Positions 1 to 5,370 of a stretch of 7,648 nt of DNA are shown here, in pieces. The notes under the pieces are model-generated. The model was not told the origin of the DNA, searched no databases, and saw only the letters and a list, made by a program, of their open reading frames with translations. Made by a program: the position numbers and the translations under genes. Source of the stretch: Bacilli bacterium (GTDB lineage: Bacteria > Bacillota_I > Bacilli_A > RF39 > UBA660). The stretch lies in contig JAQVDA010000031.1 of NCBI GenBank assembly GCA_028698535.1, positions 1 to 7,648 on the forward strand, written 5' to 3'. The first letter of the stretch is position 1, and each line of letters begins with the position of its first letter.

Positions 1-521
1 GGAAAAAAGAAATTTGTGAGAGCTTTTTTACGGAAAATGCCACAAATGTTGATCCGAAAGTGGCCTCTTTATATTATGCGGCTGATCGCCGGTATAATTG
101 TCCCCAAATTATGGAGTGGTTAGCGGCCGGTTATTGGGTTATTTTAGATCGCTATACCACATCAAATATGGGTCACCAAGGTGGCAAAATAAAAACCAAA
201 GCGGAACGGAAAAAGATGTTTGAATGGCTTCATCAACTAGAACATGATTTACTAGCGTTACCAATCCCCGATATTACGCTTCTACTTTATATGCCTTATG
301 AACAAGCCGCTGAACTAAAAAGGTATCGTAGTCATAATAAATTACTAGATCATCACGAAGCCTCAGAAGAACATCTAAGAAATGCCGAACGCGCTTATAA
401 AGAATTAGCGGCCCTTTATAATTGGCCTATTATTAACTGTGTGAAAGATAACAATATAAAAACTATTACCGATACCCATCAAGAGTTATATAACGTGATA
501 AAAAGCCATTTAAATTTGTAA
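1..521 (+). CDS. tmk: Thymidylate kinase (dTMP kinase), 5'-truncated
   Basis: Cytosolic enzyme that phosphorylates dTMP to dTDP with ATP, a step of dTTP synthesis. The reading frame is open from base 3 to the TAA at 519-521 (172 visible codons). The GTG at base 60 is an internal codon, because family sequence continues upstream of it (ATNVDPKVASLYYAADRR). Visible family marks are the YAADRR segment (residues 25-30 of the fragment), the LDRY motif at 48-51 followed by TTSNMGHQGGK (nucleotide-binding DRY-type motif), a lid-like region with LDHHEASEEHLRNAERAYKELA character, and the terminal helix. About 45-50 N-terminal residues, including the P-loop, should lie upstream of the window. It is convergent with sigK (2 nt gap) and ends in a hairpin shared with it. 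In Bacillus, tmk is followed by darA/holB; here it is not. The family call is confident; activity cannot be judged without the P-loop. Confidence 0.9.
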   Translation, partial: KKEICESFFTENATNVDPKVASLYYAADRRYNCPQIMEWLAAGYWVILDRYTTSNMGHQGGKIKTKAERKKMFEWLHQLEHDLLALPIPDITLLLYMPYEQAAELKRYRSHNKLLDHHEASEEHLRNAERAYKELAALYNWPIINCVKDNNIKTITDTHQELYNVIKSHLNL

Positions 522-547
522 AATTACTCAAAATATGAGTAATTTTT
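520..547. terminator. Hairpin across the convergent tmk/sigK ends
   Basis: An inverted repeat has an 11-bp arm at 520-530, a 5-nt loop AAATA and the matching arm at 536-546, ending in TTTTT (543-547). The core is ATTACTCA / TGAGTAAT. It starts on the tmk stop codon, contains the sigK stop codon and encodes the last residues of SigK (YSYFE). It is best read as the rho-independent terminator of tmk. On the reverse strand the trailing T-run is weaker (TTTT inside the stem), so termination of sigK here is only possible. The low GC content of the stem limits confidence. Confidence 0.5.
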
Positions 548-1228
548 ACTTTTAATAAATTCTTTTAAAATTTTAGTTAAAGCTCTTTTTTCAATTCTGG
601 ATACATAGCTCCGGGAAATGTTTAATTCTTGAGCAATTTGTTTTTGCGTTAATTCATCCTGATTATCTAATCCATAGCGTTTAGTAATAATGTTTTTCTC
701 TCGTTCATTTAAGCCCTGCATATATTTTTTTAATAAATTAATATTATTTTTAGTATGAATGGCTTCGACATAATCAGGGTGGGGGGTTTTAATAATATCA
801 ATAAAAGCAATTTCATTACCATCTTTATCATAACCAACTAGTGAATTAAGACTGACATTGCGGACATTTTTTTTATCACTTCGAAAATGCATCAATATTT
901 CATTTTCAATACAGCGGGCACAGTAAGTAGTTATTTTGGTTCCATGTTTACTAGAGTAAGAATCAACTCCTTTAATTAAACCAATCGTTCCAATACTAAT
1001 TAAATCATCAATATCGTTTCTTTTCTTATCAAATTTTTTAACAATATGGGCGACTAAACGAAGGTTATGCTCAATAATTTTATTACGGGCTTCCTTATCA
1101 CCAAGCTGCATCTCTTTTATTAATTTTTCTTCCTCTTCTTTTGTAAGTGGTTCAGGAAAGAGATTGTGACTATAGGAAGCCGTAAAGAAAAAAAATGATT
1201 TAAAAAAAGCGATGAGATGTACTAACAT
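524..1228 (-). CDS. sigK: Sporulation sigma factor SigK (pro-sigma-K type)
   Basis: RNA polymerase sigma-70 family factor. In Bacillus, sigma-K drives late mother-cell transcription (coat, cortex maturation, mother-cell lysis). Counting from a GTG at 1237, residues 1-22 are a hydrophobic pro-sequence with an F-rich stretch ending TASY, as in Bacillus pro-sigma-K, where intramembrane cleavage lies at about residue 20. LFPEPLT follows, then region 2 (about 53-120, with EHNLRLVAHIVKKF, DLISIGTIGLIKG and TTYCARCIENEILMHFR) and region 4 with its helix-turn-helix (about 172-225, LTQKQIAQELNISRSYVSRI). I place the start at ATG 1228 (234 aa) because the SD AAAGGG at 1239-1244 lies 10 nt before it and only 1 nt before GTG 1237. 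The GTG would add MVT, matching the Bacillus N-terminus, so it remains possible. The gene is uninterrupted, with no skin-type element. It is divergent from the thioredoxin-CcdA gene. Confidence 0.93.
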   Translation of the reverse strand: MLVHLIAFFKSFFFFTASYSHNLFPEPLTKEEEEKLIKEMQLGDKEARNKIIEHNLRLVAHIVKKFDKKRNDIDDLISIGTIGLIKGVDSYSSKHGTKITTYCARCIENEILMHFRSDKKNVRNVSLNSLVGYDKDGNEIAFIDIIKTPHPDYVEAIHTKNNINLLKKYMQGLNEREKNIITKRYGLDNQDELTQKQIAQELNISRSYVSRIEKRALTKILKEFIKSKNYSYFE

Positions 1229-1238
1229 TGTAACCACA

Positions 1239-1244
1239 CCCTTT
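1239..1244 (-). promoter_or_regulatory. SD of sigK, decides between two starts
   Basis: On the minus strand AAAGGG lies 10 nt before ATG 1228 but touches GTG 1237 (1 nt gap). Spacing favours the ATG. Similarity to Bacillus SigK (MVT at the N-terminus) favours the GTG. The SD is seen directly; the choice is inference. Confidence 0.55.
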
Positions 1245-1249
1245 ATAAT

Positions 1250-1277
1250 AAAGTATGAAATAAAAAGAAAATAATGT
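1250..1277 (-). promoter_or_regulatory. Candidate sigma-E-like promoter of sigK
   Basis: Minus strand: CATACTTT (1250-1257) resembles the sigma-E -10 element CATAcaaT. ACATTATT (1270-1277), 12 nt upstream, loosely resembles its AT-rich -35 element. The distance to the sigK start is suitable. Bacillus sigK is transcribed by sigma-E with SpoIIID, and AAGACAT (1274-1280) is a partial match to the SpoIIID consensus WWRRACARNY. The pattern match is weak in such AT-rich DNA. Confidence 0.3.
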
Positions 1278-1317
1278 CTTTATATGGCGTCTTTTAGAGA
1301 ATAATAATGATAAATAG

Positions 1318-1346
1318 TAGCCAAATAATCAAAAAAATAGTATAGT
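1318..1346 (+). promoter_or_regulatory. Candidate sigma-A promoter for the thioredoxin-CcdA gene
   Basis: A -35-like TAGCCA (1318-1323, 4 of 6 to TTGACA) is followed after 17 nt by TATAGT (1341-1346, 5 of 6 to TATAAT). Transcription would start near 1353 and leave about 24 nt before the SD. It is the best-spaced candidate in the divergent region. Confidence 0.35.
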
Positions 1347-1376
1347 GGTTAATAGAGTCATATTATGATACTTAAC

Positions 1377-1382
1377 AGGAGG
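1377..1382 (+). promoter_or_regulatory. Strong SD AGGAGG that points to a TTG start
   Basis: AGGAGG ends only 2 nt before ATG 1385, which is too close for normal initiation. It ends 8 nt before the in-frame TTG at 1391, an ideal distance. The TTG is therefore the likelier start codon of the following gene, shortening it by two residues. Confidence 0.65.
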
Positions 1383-1390
1383 TAATGACT

Positions 1391-2593
1391 TTGAACAAAC
1401 ATTTGAAATATTTATTCTTAATCGTTATTGTCTTTATCTTAATTCCTTTAAAGATTGAAGCAACAAATGATGTTAATATACATTTTTTTTGGCGTGATGG
1501 ATGTCCCCACTGTAATACTGAGAGGGCTTTTTTAAGGAAAATAACTAATAAATATCCGCAAATAACGGTTTATGATTATGAAACTGCTAGTCATGAAACC
1601 CAAAAGATATTAAAGGATATTGAGACCTTATTAGATACCAATTTTCGCGGTGTTCCTTTTACCGTCATTGGGGATCAAACATTTACTGGCTTTTCCATAT
1701 CTATGACCGGTTCACAAATAGAAAAGGCCATTACTTATTATTTAAATAACCCTTATCGTGATTATGTGGGCGAAATGCTTGGTATTGTTAAAGCTCCAAG
1801 TAATGATTCTAACTCAGAATCAACCGATAATAATAATAATTCATCATATCAAATCACTTTACCAATTATAGGTACTATTAATCTAGCTCAATTTTCATTA
1901 CCTATTATCACCATCATTTTAGGATTAATTGATGGGTTTAATCCTTGTGCTTTATGGATTTTAATCTTGTTAATTAGTATTTTAATTGGCATGAATGATC
2001 GCCGTAAAATGTTTATTTTAGGAATGACTTTTATTCTCGCGTCGGCGTTTATTTACTTTCTTTTTATGACTAGTTGGTTACAAGTGGTTTTAGTTCTTAA
2101 GTCTCTATTTTGGCTTAAATTATTCATTATTGCGGCTGCTTTACTTGGTGGTCTTTATCATTTAAAAGCTTATTTTAGCGCCCCTAAATCTGGTTGTGAA
2201 GTTACTAATGAGCGTCAACAACAAAAAATACTCACCCATATTAAAAACTTTACCAGTCGTAATAATTTATTACTTGGTATGATTGGTATCACTATTCTTG
2301 CAATTTCCGTTAATCTAATTGAGTTACTTTGTTCGGTGGGAATTCCGCTTGTTTATATTCAAATTTTAGTATTAAATAATGTTACCCATATTAGTTATTA
2401 TTGGTATTTATTGTTATATCTTTTTTTCTTTATGCTAGATCACATTATTATTTTTACAATAGCAATGGTGACCTTTAAATTAAAGGGTATATCAACTAAA
2501 TATACTAAATATAATCATTTAATTGGTGGCCTTTTAATGATTTTAATTGCCTTATTAATGGCCTTTAAACCAGATTGGTTAATGTTTGGTTAA
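1391..2593 (+). CDS. Exported thioredoxin-like domain fused to CcdA/DsbD-type membrane domain
   Basis: Predicted membrane thiol-disulfide electron carrier of 400 aa. Residues (TTG numbering): signal anchor about 7-22; thioredoxin/glutaredoxin-like domain about 28-120 with the CPHC redox pair at 38-41 and a GVP cis-proline motif at 87-89; a Ser/Asn/Asp-rich linker about 137-153; then six hydrophobic segments starting near 170, 207, 241, 294, 337 and 377. Cys187 in segment 1 (GFNPCA) and Cys314 in segment 4 (ELLCS) match the paired cysteines of CcdA/DsbD, which carry electrons from cytosolic thioredoxin across the membrane. A further Cys269 lies in the loop between segments 3 and 4. The extracytoplasmic domain probably receives the electrons in cis, or acts as an oxidase; CPHC also occurs in DsbA. 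The true substrate is unknown. It is divergent from sigK and 19 nt upstream of dinB. ATG 1385 is the alternative start (402 aa). Confidence 0.8.
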   Translation: MNKHLKYLFLIVIVFILIPLKIEATNDVNIHFFWRDGCPHCNTERAFLRKITNKYPQITVYDYETASHETQKILKDIETLLDTNFRGVPFTVIGDQTFTGFSISMTGSQIEKAITYYLNNPYRDYVGEMLGIVKAPSNDSNSESTDNNNNSSYQITLPIIGTINLAQFSLPIITIILGLIDGFNPCALWILILLISILIGMNDRRKMFILGMTFILASAFIYFLFMTSWLQVVLVLKSLFWLKLFIIAAALLGGLYHLKAYFSAPKSGCEVTNERQQQKILTHIKNFTSRNNLLLGMIGITILAISVNLIELLCSVGIPLVYIQILVLNNVTHISYYWYLLLYLFFFMLDHIIIFTIAMVTFKLKGISTKYTKYNHLIGGLLMILIALLMAFKPDWLMFG

Positions 2594-2601
2594 AAAATAT
2601 T

Positions 2602-2607
2602 GGGGTG
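2602..2607 (+). promoter_or_regulatory. SD that sets the dinB start at 2613
   Basis: GGGGTG lies 5 nt before ATG 2613. The longer frame that begins at TTG 2586 inside the upstream gene has no SD and adds nine residues that are not family-like. Confidence 0.7.
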
Positions 2608-2612
2608 ATAAC

Positions 2613-3824
2613 ATGAAAGAAATTATTTTTCATATTGATGTTAACGCCGCTTTTTTATCATGGAGTGCGGTTTATCGCTTAAAGAATGGTTATCCAAATG
2701 ATATTCGAAATGAATGCGCTGTTATCGGTGGCGATGAAAAAAAAAGAAAAGGAGTGGTTCTGGCTAAAAGCAATTTAGCCAAACAAAAAGGAATCTTAAC
2801 TGGCGAGAGTTTATATAGTGCTCGAGGGAAGTGTTCCAATTTAAAAGTATATCCGCCTCAATATAAAGTATATGAACAGATGTCAAAGGCTTTATTTACT
2901 TTACTAGGTCGTTATACGCCTGATTTAGAAATTTTCTCAATTGATGAATGCTTTCTTGACTATGGCAAAGTAAAAAAATTATATGGTGACCCCATTAAAT
3001 TTGCCTATCAACTAAAAGAGGAGATAAAAGCTAAATTAGGGTTCAGTGTTAATATCGGTATTGCTCATAATAAGTTATGTGCGAAAATGGCTTCTGATTT
3101 TTCTAAACCAGACCAAGTTCATACTTTGTTTCCCGAGGAAATTAAAGAAAAATTATGGGTCTTACCAGTTGGTTCGTTATTTGGAGTAGGGGTAAAAACC
3201 ACGACTAAATTAGAGGCTCTTAATATTCACACAATCGGTGCTTTAGCCCAAACGGATATTAATATTTTATATCCGCTTTTTAAAAGTCGGGCTCTGGAGT
3301 TACATAAAAGCGCTAATGGGATTGATAGTTCCTTATTAAAGATTGAAAAAGATGACCCCAAGGGTTTTAGTAAATCACAAACGCTCGCGCAAGATATTAC
3401 TACTGCCGTTGATGCCTATAAAGTTTTATTAGCGTTGGCCGAAGACTTAGGAATCACCTTACGTAAAGAAGGTAAATATGCCCGGGTTATTATGGTCAAT
3501 TTAAAAGACCGCCTTTTTAAAAGCTATACCCATCAAAAGAAATTAGCGAACGCAACTAATATTACTAAAGAAATATATGAAGTCGCTAAACTATTGTTTC
3601 AAAAAATGTGGACGAAAGAACCCTTGCGTTTAATTGGTATTAGTTTATCAGACTTAGTTAAGGATACCAATCATCAATTATCCTTATTTGAAGATTTAAC
3701 CATAAGAGACCATCTTCATCAATTAGATCGTACTGTTGATGCGTTAAAAGCTAAGTATGGACCAGACATTATTAAGAAGGGCACCTTGATAAAAAAACCA
3801 CCCAAAGATATTAAAAAAGACTGA
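2613..3824 (+). CDS. dinB: DNA polymerase IV (Y-family translesion polymerase)
   Basis: Error-prone polymerase that copies past damaged bases in complex with the sliding clamp. The protein has 403 aa from ATG 2613. Residues: palm motif IDVNAAF with catalytic Asp9 and Phe14 as the probable steric gate; SIDE at 109-112 giving the catalytic Asp111-Glu112; helix-hairpin-helix region about 181-212 (LPVGSLFGVGVKTT); little-finger domain about 230-345; and QLSLF at 355-359, a classic beta-clamp-binding motif. The tail continues for about 44 residues past this motif and ends in a lysine-rich stretch (KKPPKDIKKD). The second acidic residue of the E. coli-type DxD is Asn11 (DVN); I recall this as common in a Firmicutes subgroup, so activity is expected. 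It is the only gene here ending in TGA. It may be co-transcribed with the upstream redox gene. No LexA-type operator was recognised. Confidence 0.94.
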   Translation: MKEIIFHIDVNAAFLSWSAVYRLKNGYPNDIRNECAVIGGDEKKRKGVVLAKSNLAKQKGILTGESLYSARGKCSNLKVYPPQYKVYEQMSKALFTLLGRYTPDLEIFSIDECFLDYGKVKKLYGDPIKFAYQLKEEIKAKLGFSVNIGIAHNKLCAKMASDFSKPDQVHTLFPEEIKEKLWVLPVGSLFGVGVKTTTKLEALNIHTIGALAQTDINILYPLFKSRALELHKSANGIDSSLLKIEKDDPKGFSKSQTLAQDITTAVDAYKVLLALAEDLGITLRKEGKYARVIMVNLKDRLFKSYTHQKKLANATNITKEIYEVAKLLFQKMWTKEPLRLIGISLSDLVKDTNHQLSLFEDLTIRDHLHQLDRTVDALKAKYGPDIIKKGTLIKKPPKDIKKD

Positions 3825-3832
3825 GTTTACTG

Positions 3833-3841
3833 TGATATAAT
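3833..3841 (+). promoter_or_regulatory. Extended -10 promoter of rsmI-yqeG
   Basis: TGATATAAT is a perfect TGnTATAAT extended -10. Transcription would start near 3848, a few bases before the SD of rsmI. There is no good -35 element (TTAAAA at 3811-3816 with 19 nt spacing is the nearest), which extended -10 promoters tolerate. It sits directly after the dinB stop and suggests rsmI-yqeG form a separate unit. Confidence 0.6.
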
Positions 3842-3856
3842 AGTATTAATTTAATG

Positions 3857-3864
3857 AAGGGGGG
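3857..3864 (+). promoter_or_regulatory. SD of rsmI, sets the start at 3872
   Basis: AAGGGGGG ends 7 nt before ATG 3872. The in-frame ATG at 3854 lies upstream of this SD and has none of its own, so it is not the start. Confidence 0.7.
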
Positions 3865-3871
3865 ACTAATC

Positions 3872-4750
3872 ATGCCTGGAGAGTTATTCGTGGTCGCCAC
3901 ACCGATTGGTAATTTAAAAGATATCACCCTTAATGCGTTAGAAGTATTAAAAGCGGTTGATTTAATTGCCGCGGAAGATACGCGTGTATCAATTAAATTA
4001 CTTAACCATTATCAGATTAAAAAGCCCTTAATCAGTTATCATAAATTTAATGAAAAAAAACAAACTAAATCAATCATCGCCATGTTAAAACAAGGAAAAA
4101 AAGTAGCCATTATTACTGATGCGGGAACGCCTTGCCTATCTGACCCAGGGAGTATTTTAGTAAAAAGCGCGATTGATAATAATATCAAAGTATTAGGTAT
4201 TGGGGGGATGAATGCTGCCATTGTGGGTTTATCAGTATCTGGTTTTAATATCTCTTCCTTTACTTTTTATGGTTTTCTACCCCGTAAAGATAACGATATT
4301 AAAGCTTTACTAGCAACTATTAATCATGACAGTCCTCCGCTGGCCGTTTTATATGAAGCCCCCAAAAGAATCATGGATACGCTAATTAAAATTAAACAAC
4401 ATCTATATAATCCTTATTTATGTGTCGGTAATGATTTAACCAAAAAATTTGCAAGAAAATATTATGGTTTATGTAGTGAAGTAATTAATCAATTAAAGCA
4501 ACATAAAAACTATGAATTAGGTGAATATGTTATCATTATAAATAAAAGAACCAATATGGTATTAAAAGATGAGTCGCCATATAGTATTGAAGCTGATTTA
4601 ATTGATACTTTAATTAAAGAAGAAGTAACCTTAAAAGAAGCAATTACTAGAGTGACTAAAAAAAGAAAAAGAGGAGTTACTAAAAAGGAAGTCTATCAAG
4701 CCTCCTTAAATTTAAAAGATATTTTATTAAAGGCTAAGGATACATCTTAA
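3872..4750 (+). CDS. rsmI: 16S rRNA (cytidine-1402-2'-O)-methyltransferase
   Basis: AdoMet-dependent enzyme that methylates the ribose of C1402 in the decoding centre of 16S rRNA. The protein has 292 aa, a normal length. Residues: VATPIGNLKDI about 8-18; AAEDTR 33-38; SYHKFNE 55-61; DAGTPCLSDPG 83-93 (the family's GTP-x-SDPG signature); GGMNAA 111-116, where most relatives have a PG(P/A)-type AdoMet loop; FYGFLPRK 132-139; YEAPKR 161-166; NDLTKKFAR from 187, where relatives usually have RELTK; and GEYVIII near 217. The lysine-rich C-terminal segment (about 230-292, with KKEVYQASL) is also typical. The start follows from the SD at 3857-3864. yqeG follows after 17 nt and is probably co-transcribed. 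The family assignment is secure; the altered loop and the R-to-N change are the only oddities. Confidence 0.93.
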   Translation: MPGELFVVATPIGNLKDITLNALEVLKAVDLIAAEDTRVSIKLLNHYQIKKPLISYHKFNEKKQTKSIIAMLKQGKKVAIITDAGTPCLSDPGSILVKSAIDNNIKVLGIGGMNAAIVGLSVSGFNISSFTFYGFLPRKDNDIKALLATINHDSPPLAVLYEAPKRIMDTLIKIKQHLYNPYLCVGNDLTKKFARKYYGLCSEVINQLKQHKNYELGEYVIIINKRTNMVLKDESPYSIEADLIDTLIKEEVTLKEAITRVTKKRKRGVTKKEVYQASLNLKDILLKAKDTS

Positions 4751-4767
4751 GAGAAAGGATTGATTAA

Positions 4768-5289
4768 GTGGATAAGTTTGTACCTGATATCTATCAAAAA
4801 AGTATTTATACTATTAATTATAAAAAATTAAAAAAGCATGGCATTAAATGTTTGTTAATTGATTTAGATAATACGGTGGTGCCATTACAAGTTAAAAAGC
4901 CCATGAAAAAACAAAAAGAATTATTTGCCGCCTTAAAAGAACAGGGTTTTAAAGTAATTATTTTTTCCAATAATTTAAAAAAAAGAGCTTTGCCTTTTAA
5001 AGAAGGATTAGAGATTGACTGTTGTTGCCCCGCTTTTAAACCTTTTAAATTTAAATACTTAAAAGTGATGCGGGAATTTAAATATCAGGAATCAGAGATT
5101 GCTTGTATCGGCGATTTATTATTAACGGATATTTATGGTGGCAATCGGTTAGGCTTTAAAACAATCTTAGTTAATTCTATTAGTGTTAAAGACCATAAGT
5201 TAAACTTTTTTAATCGCTTCATCGAAAAAATAATATTAAAGAAACTACATAAAAGGGGCTTATTAAAAATAGGGAAGTATTACGAATAA
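4768..5289 (+). CDS. yqeG: YqeG-family HAD-IIIA phosphatase
   Basis: Small cytosolic HAD-superfamily hydrolase of 173 aa, the normal length for YqeG. Residues: motif I DLDNT with nucleophile Asp32 and acid/base Asp34; motif II FSNN at 66-69; lysine motif III probably Lys91 (AFKPFKFK); motif IV IGDLLLTDIYGGNRLG at 114-129 with Asp116 and Asp121, the family signature. These support a working Mg-dependent phosphatase fold; the physiological substrate of the family is not settled. The start is GTG 4768, 7 nt after the SD AAAGGAT (4754-4760). In Bacillus it precedes the ribosome-assembly GTPase gene yqeH; here it follows rsmI by 17 nt and is followed by the rnf operon, so yqeH is not adjacent. A CCC triplet (residues 85-87, DCCCPA) is unusual for a small cytosolic protein; whether relatives share it was not checked. 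Confidence 0.92.
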   Translation: MDKFVPDIYQKSIYTINYKKLKKHGIKCLLIDLDNTVVPLQVKKPMKKQKELFAALKEQGFKVIIFSNNLKKRALPFKEGLEIDCCCPAFKPFKFKYLKVMREFKYQESEIACIGDLLLTDIYGGNRLGFKTILVNSISVKDHKLNFFNRFIEKIILKKLHKRGLLKIGKYYE

Positions 5290-5325
5290 AGAAAATAATA
5301 GCCATTTATTTTCTTTTTCTTTTTC
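5288..5325 (+). terminator. AT-rich terminator-like hairpin after yqeG
   Basis: An 11-bp perfect inverted repeat has arms AAAGAAAATAA (5288-5298) and TTATTTTCTTT (5306-5316), a 7-nt loop TAGCCAT and a T-rich tail to about 5325. It begins on the yqeG stop codon. The shape suits rho-independent termination of rsmI-yqeG, separating it from rnf, but the stem has only one G-C pair. Confidence 0.45.
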
Positions 5326-5333
5326 ATTTAAAG

Positions 5334-5342
5334 TGCTATAAT
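5334..5342 (+). promoter_or_regulatory. Extended -10 promoter of the rnf operon
   Basis: TGCTATAAT is a perfect TGnTATAAT element. It lies after the terminator-like hairpin, with transcription expected near 5349 and the SD at 5361-5365. The -35 region is T-rich (around 5314-5319) and not consensus. With the hairpin it defines the rnf genes as a new transcription unit. Confidence 0.6.
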
Positions 5343-5360
5343 TATACTAGGATTAAGGTA

Positions 5361-5365
5361 AGGAG
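5361..5365 (+). promoter_or_regulatory. SD of rnfC, favours ATG 5371
   Basis: AGGAG ends 5 nt before ATG 5371. GTG 5365 overlaps this SD and would have to rely on the weaker TAAGG at 5354-5358. GTG 5374 is also in range. The ATG is the simplest choice. Confidence 0.6.
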
Positions 5366-5370
5366 TGATT

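Noticed and set aside
60..62. GTG as the start of thymidylate kinase
   Set aside because: The frame is open upstream with family-like sequence and there is no SD; the gene is simply cut by the window edge.
1364..1369. TATGAT as -10 of the redox gene
   Set aside because: Transcription would begin at about the SD itself and no -35 element fits at 17 nt, so the upstream pair at 1318-1346 is preferred.
2586..2612. Longer dinB starting at TTG inside the redox gene
   Set aside because: There is no SD, the extra residues are not family-like, and ATG 2613 has a well-placed GGGGTG.
3822..3854. TGA read as tryptophan, extending dinB by about ten residues
   Set aside because: All genes use TGG for Trp without internal TGA, and the extension would run through the rsmI promoter; the standard code fits better.
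4039..4221. Reverse-strand open frame of 60 codons inside rsmI
   Set aside because: It lies wholly antisense to a conserved gene and its translation resembles no family I recognise.
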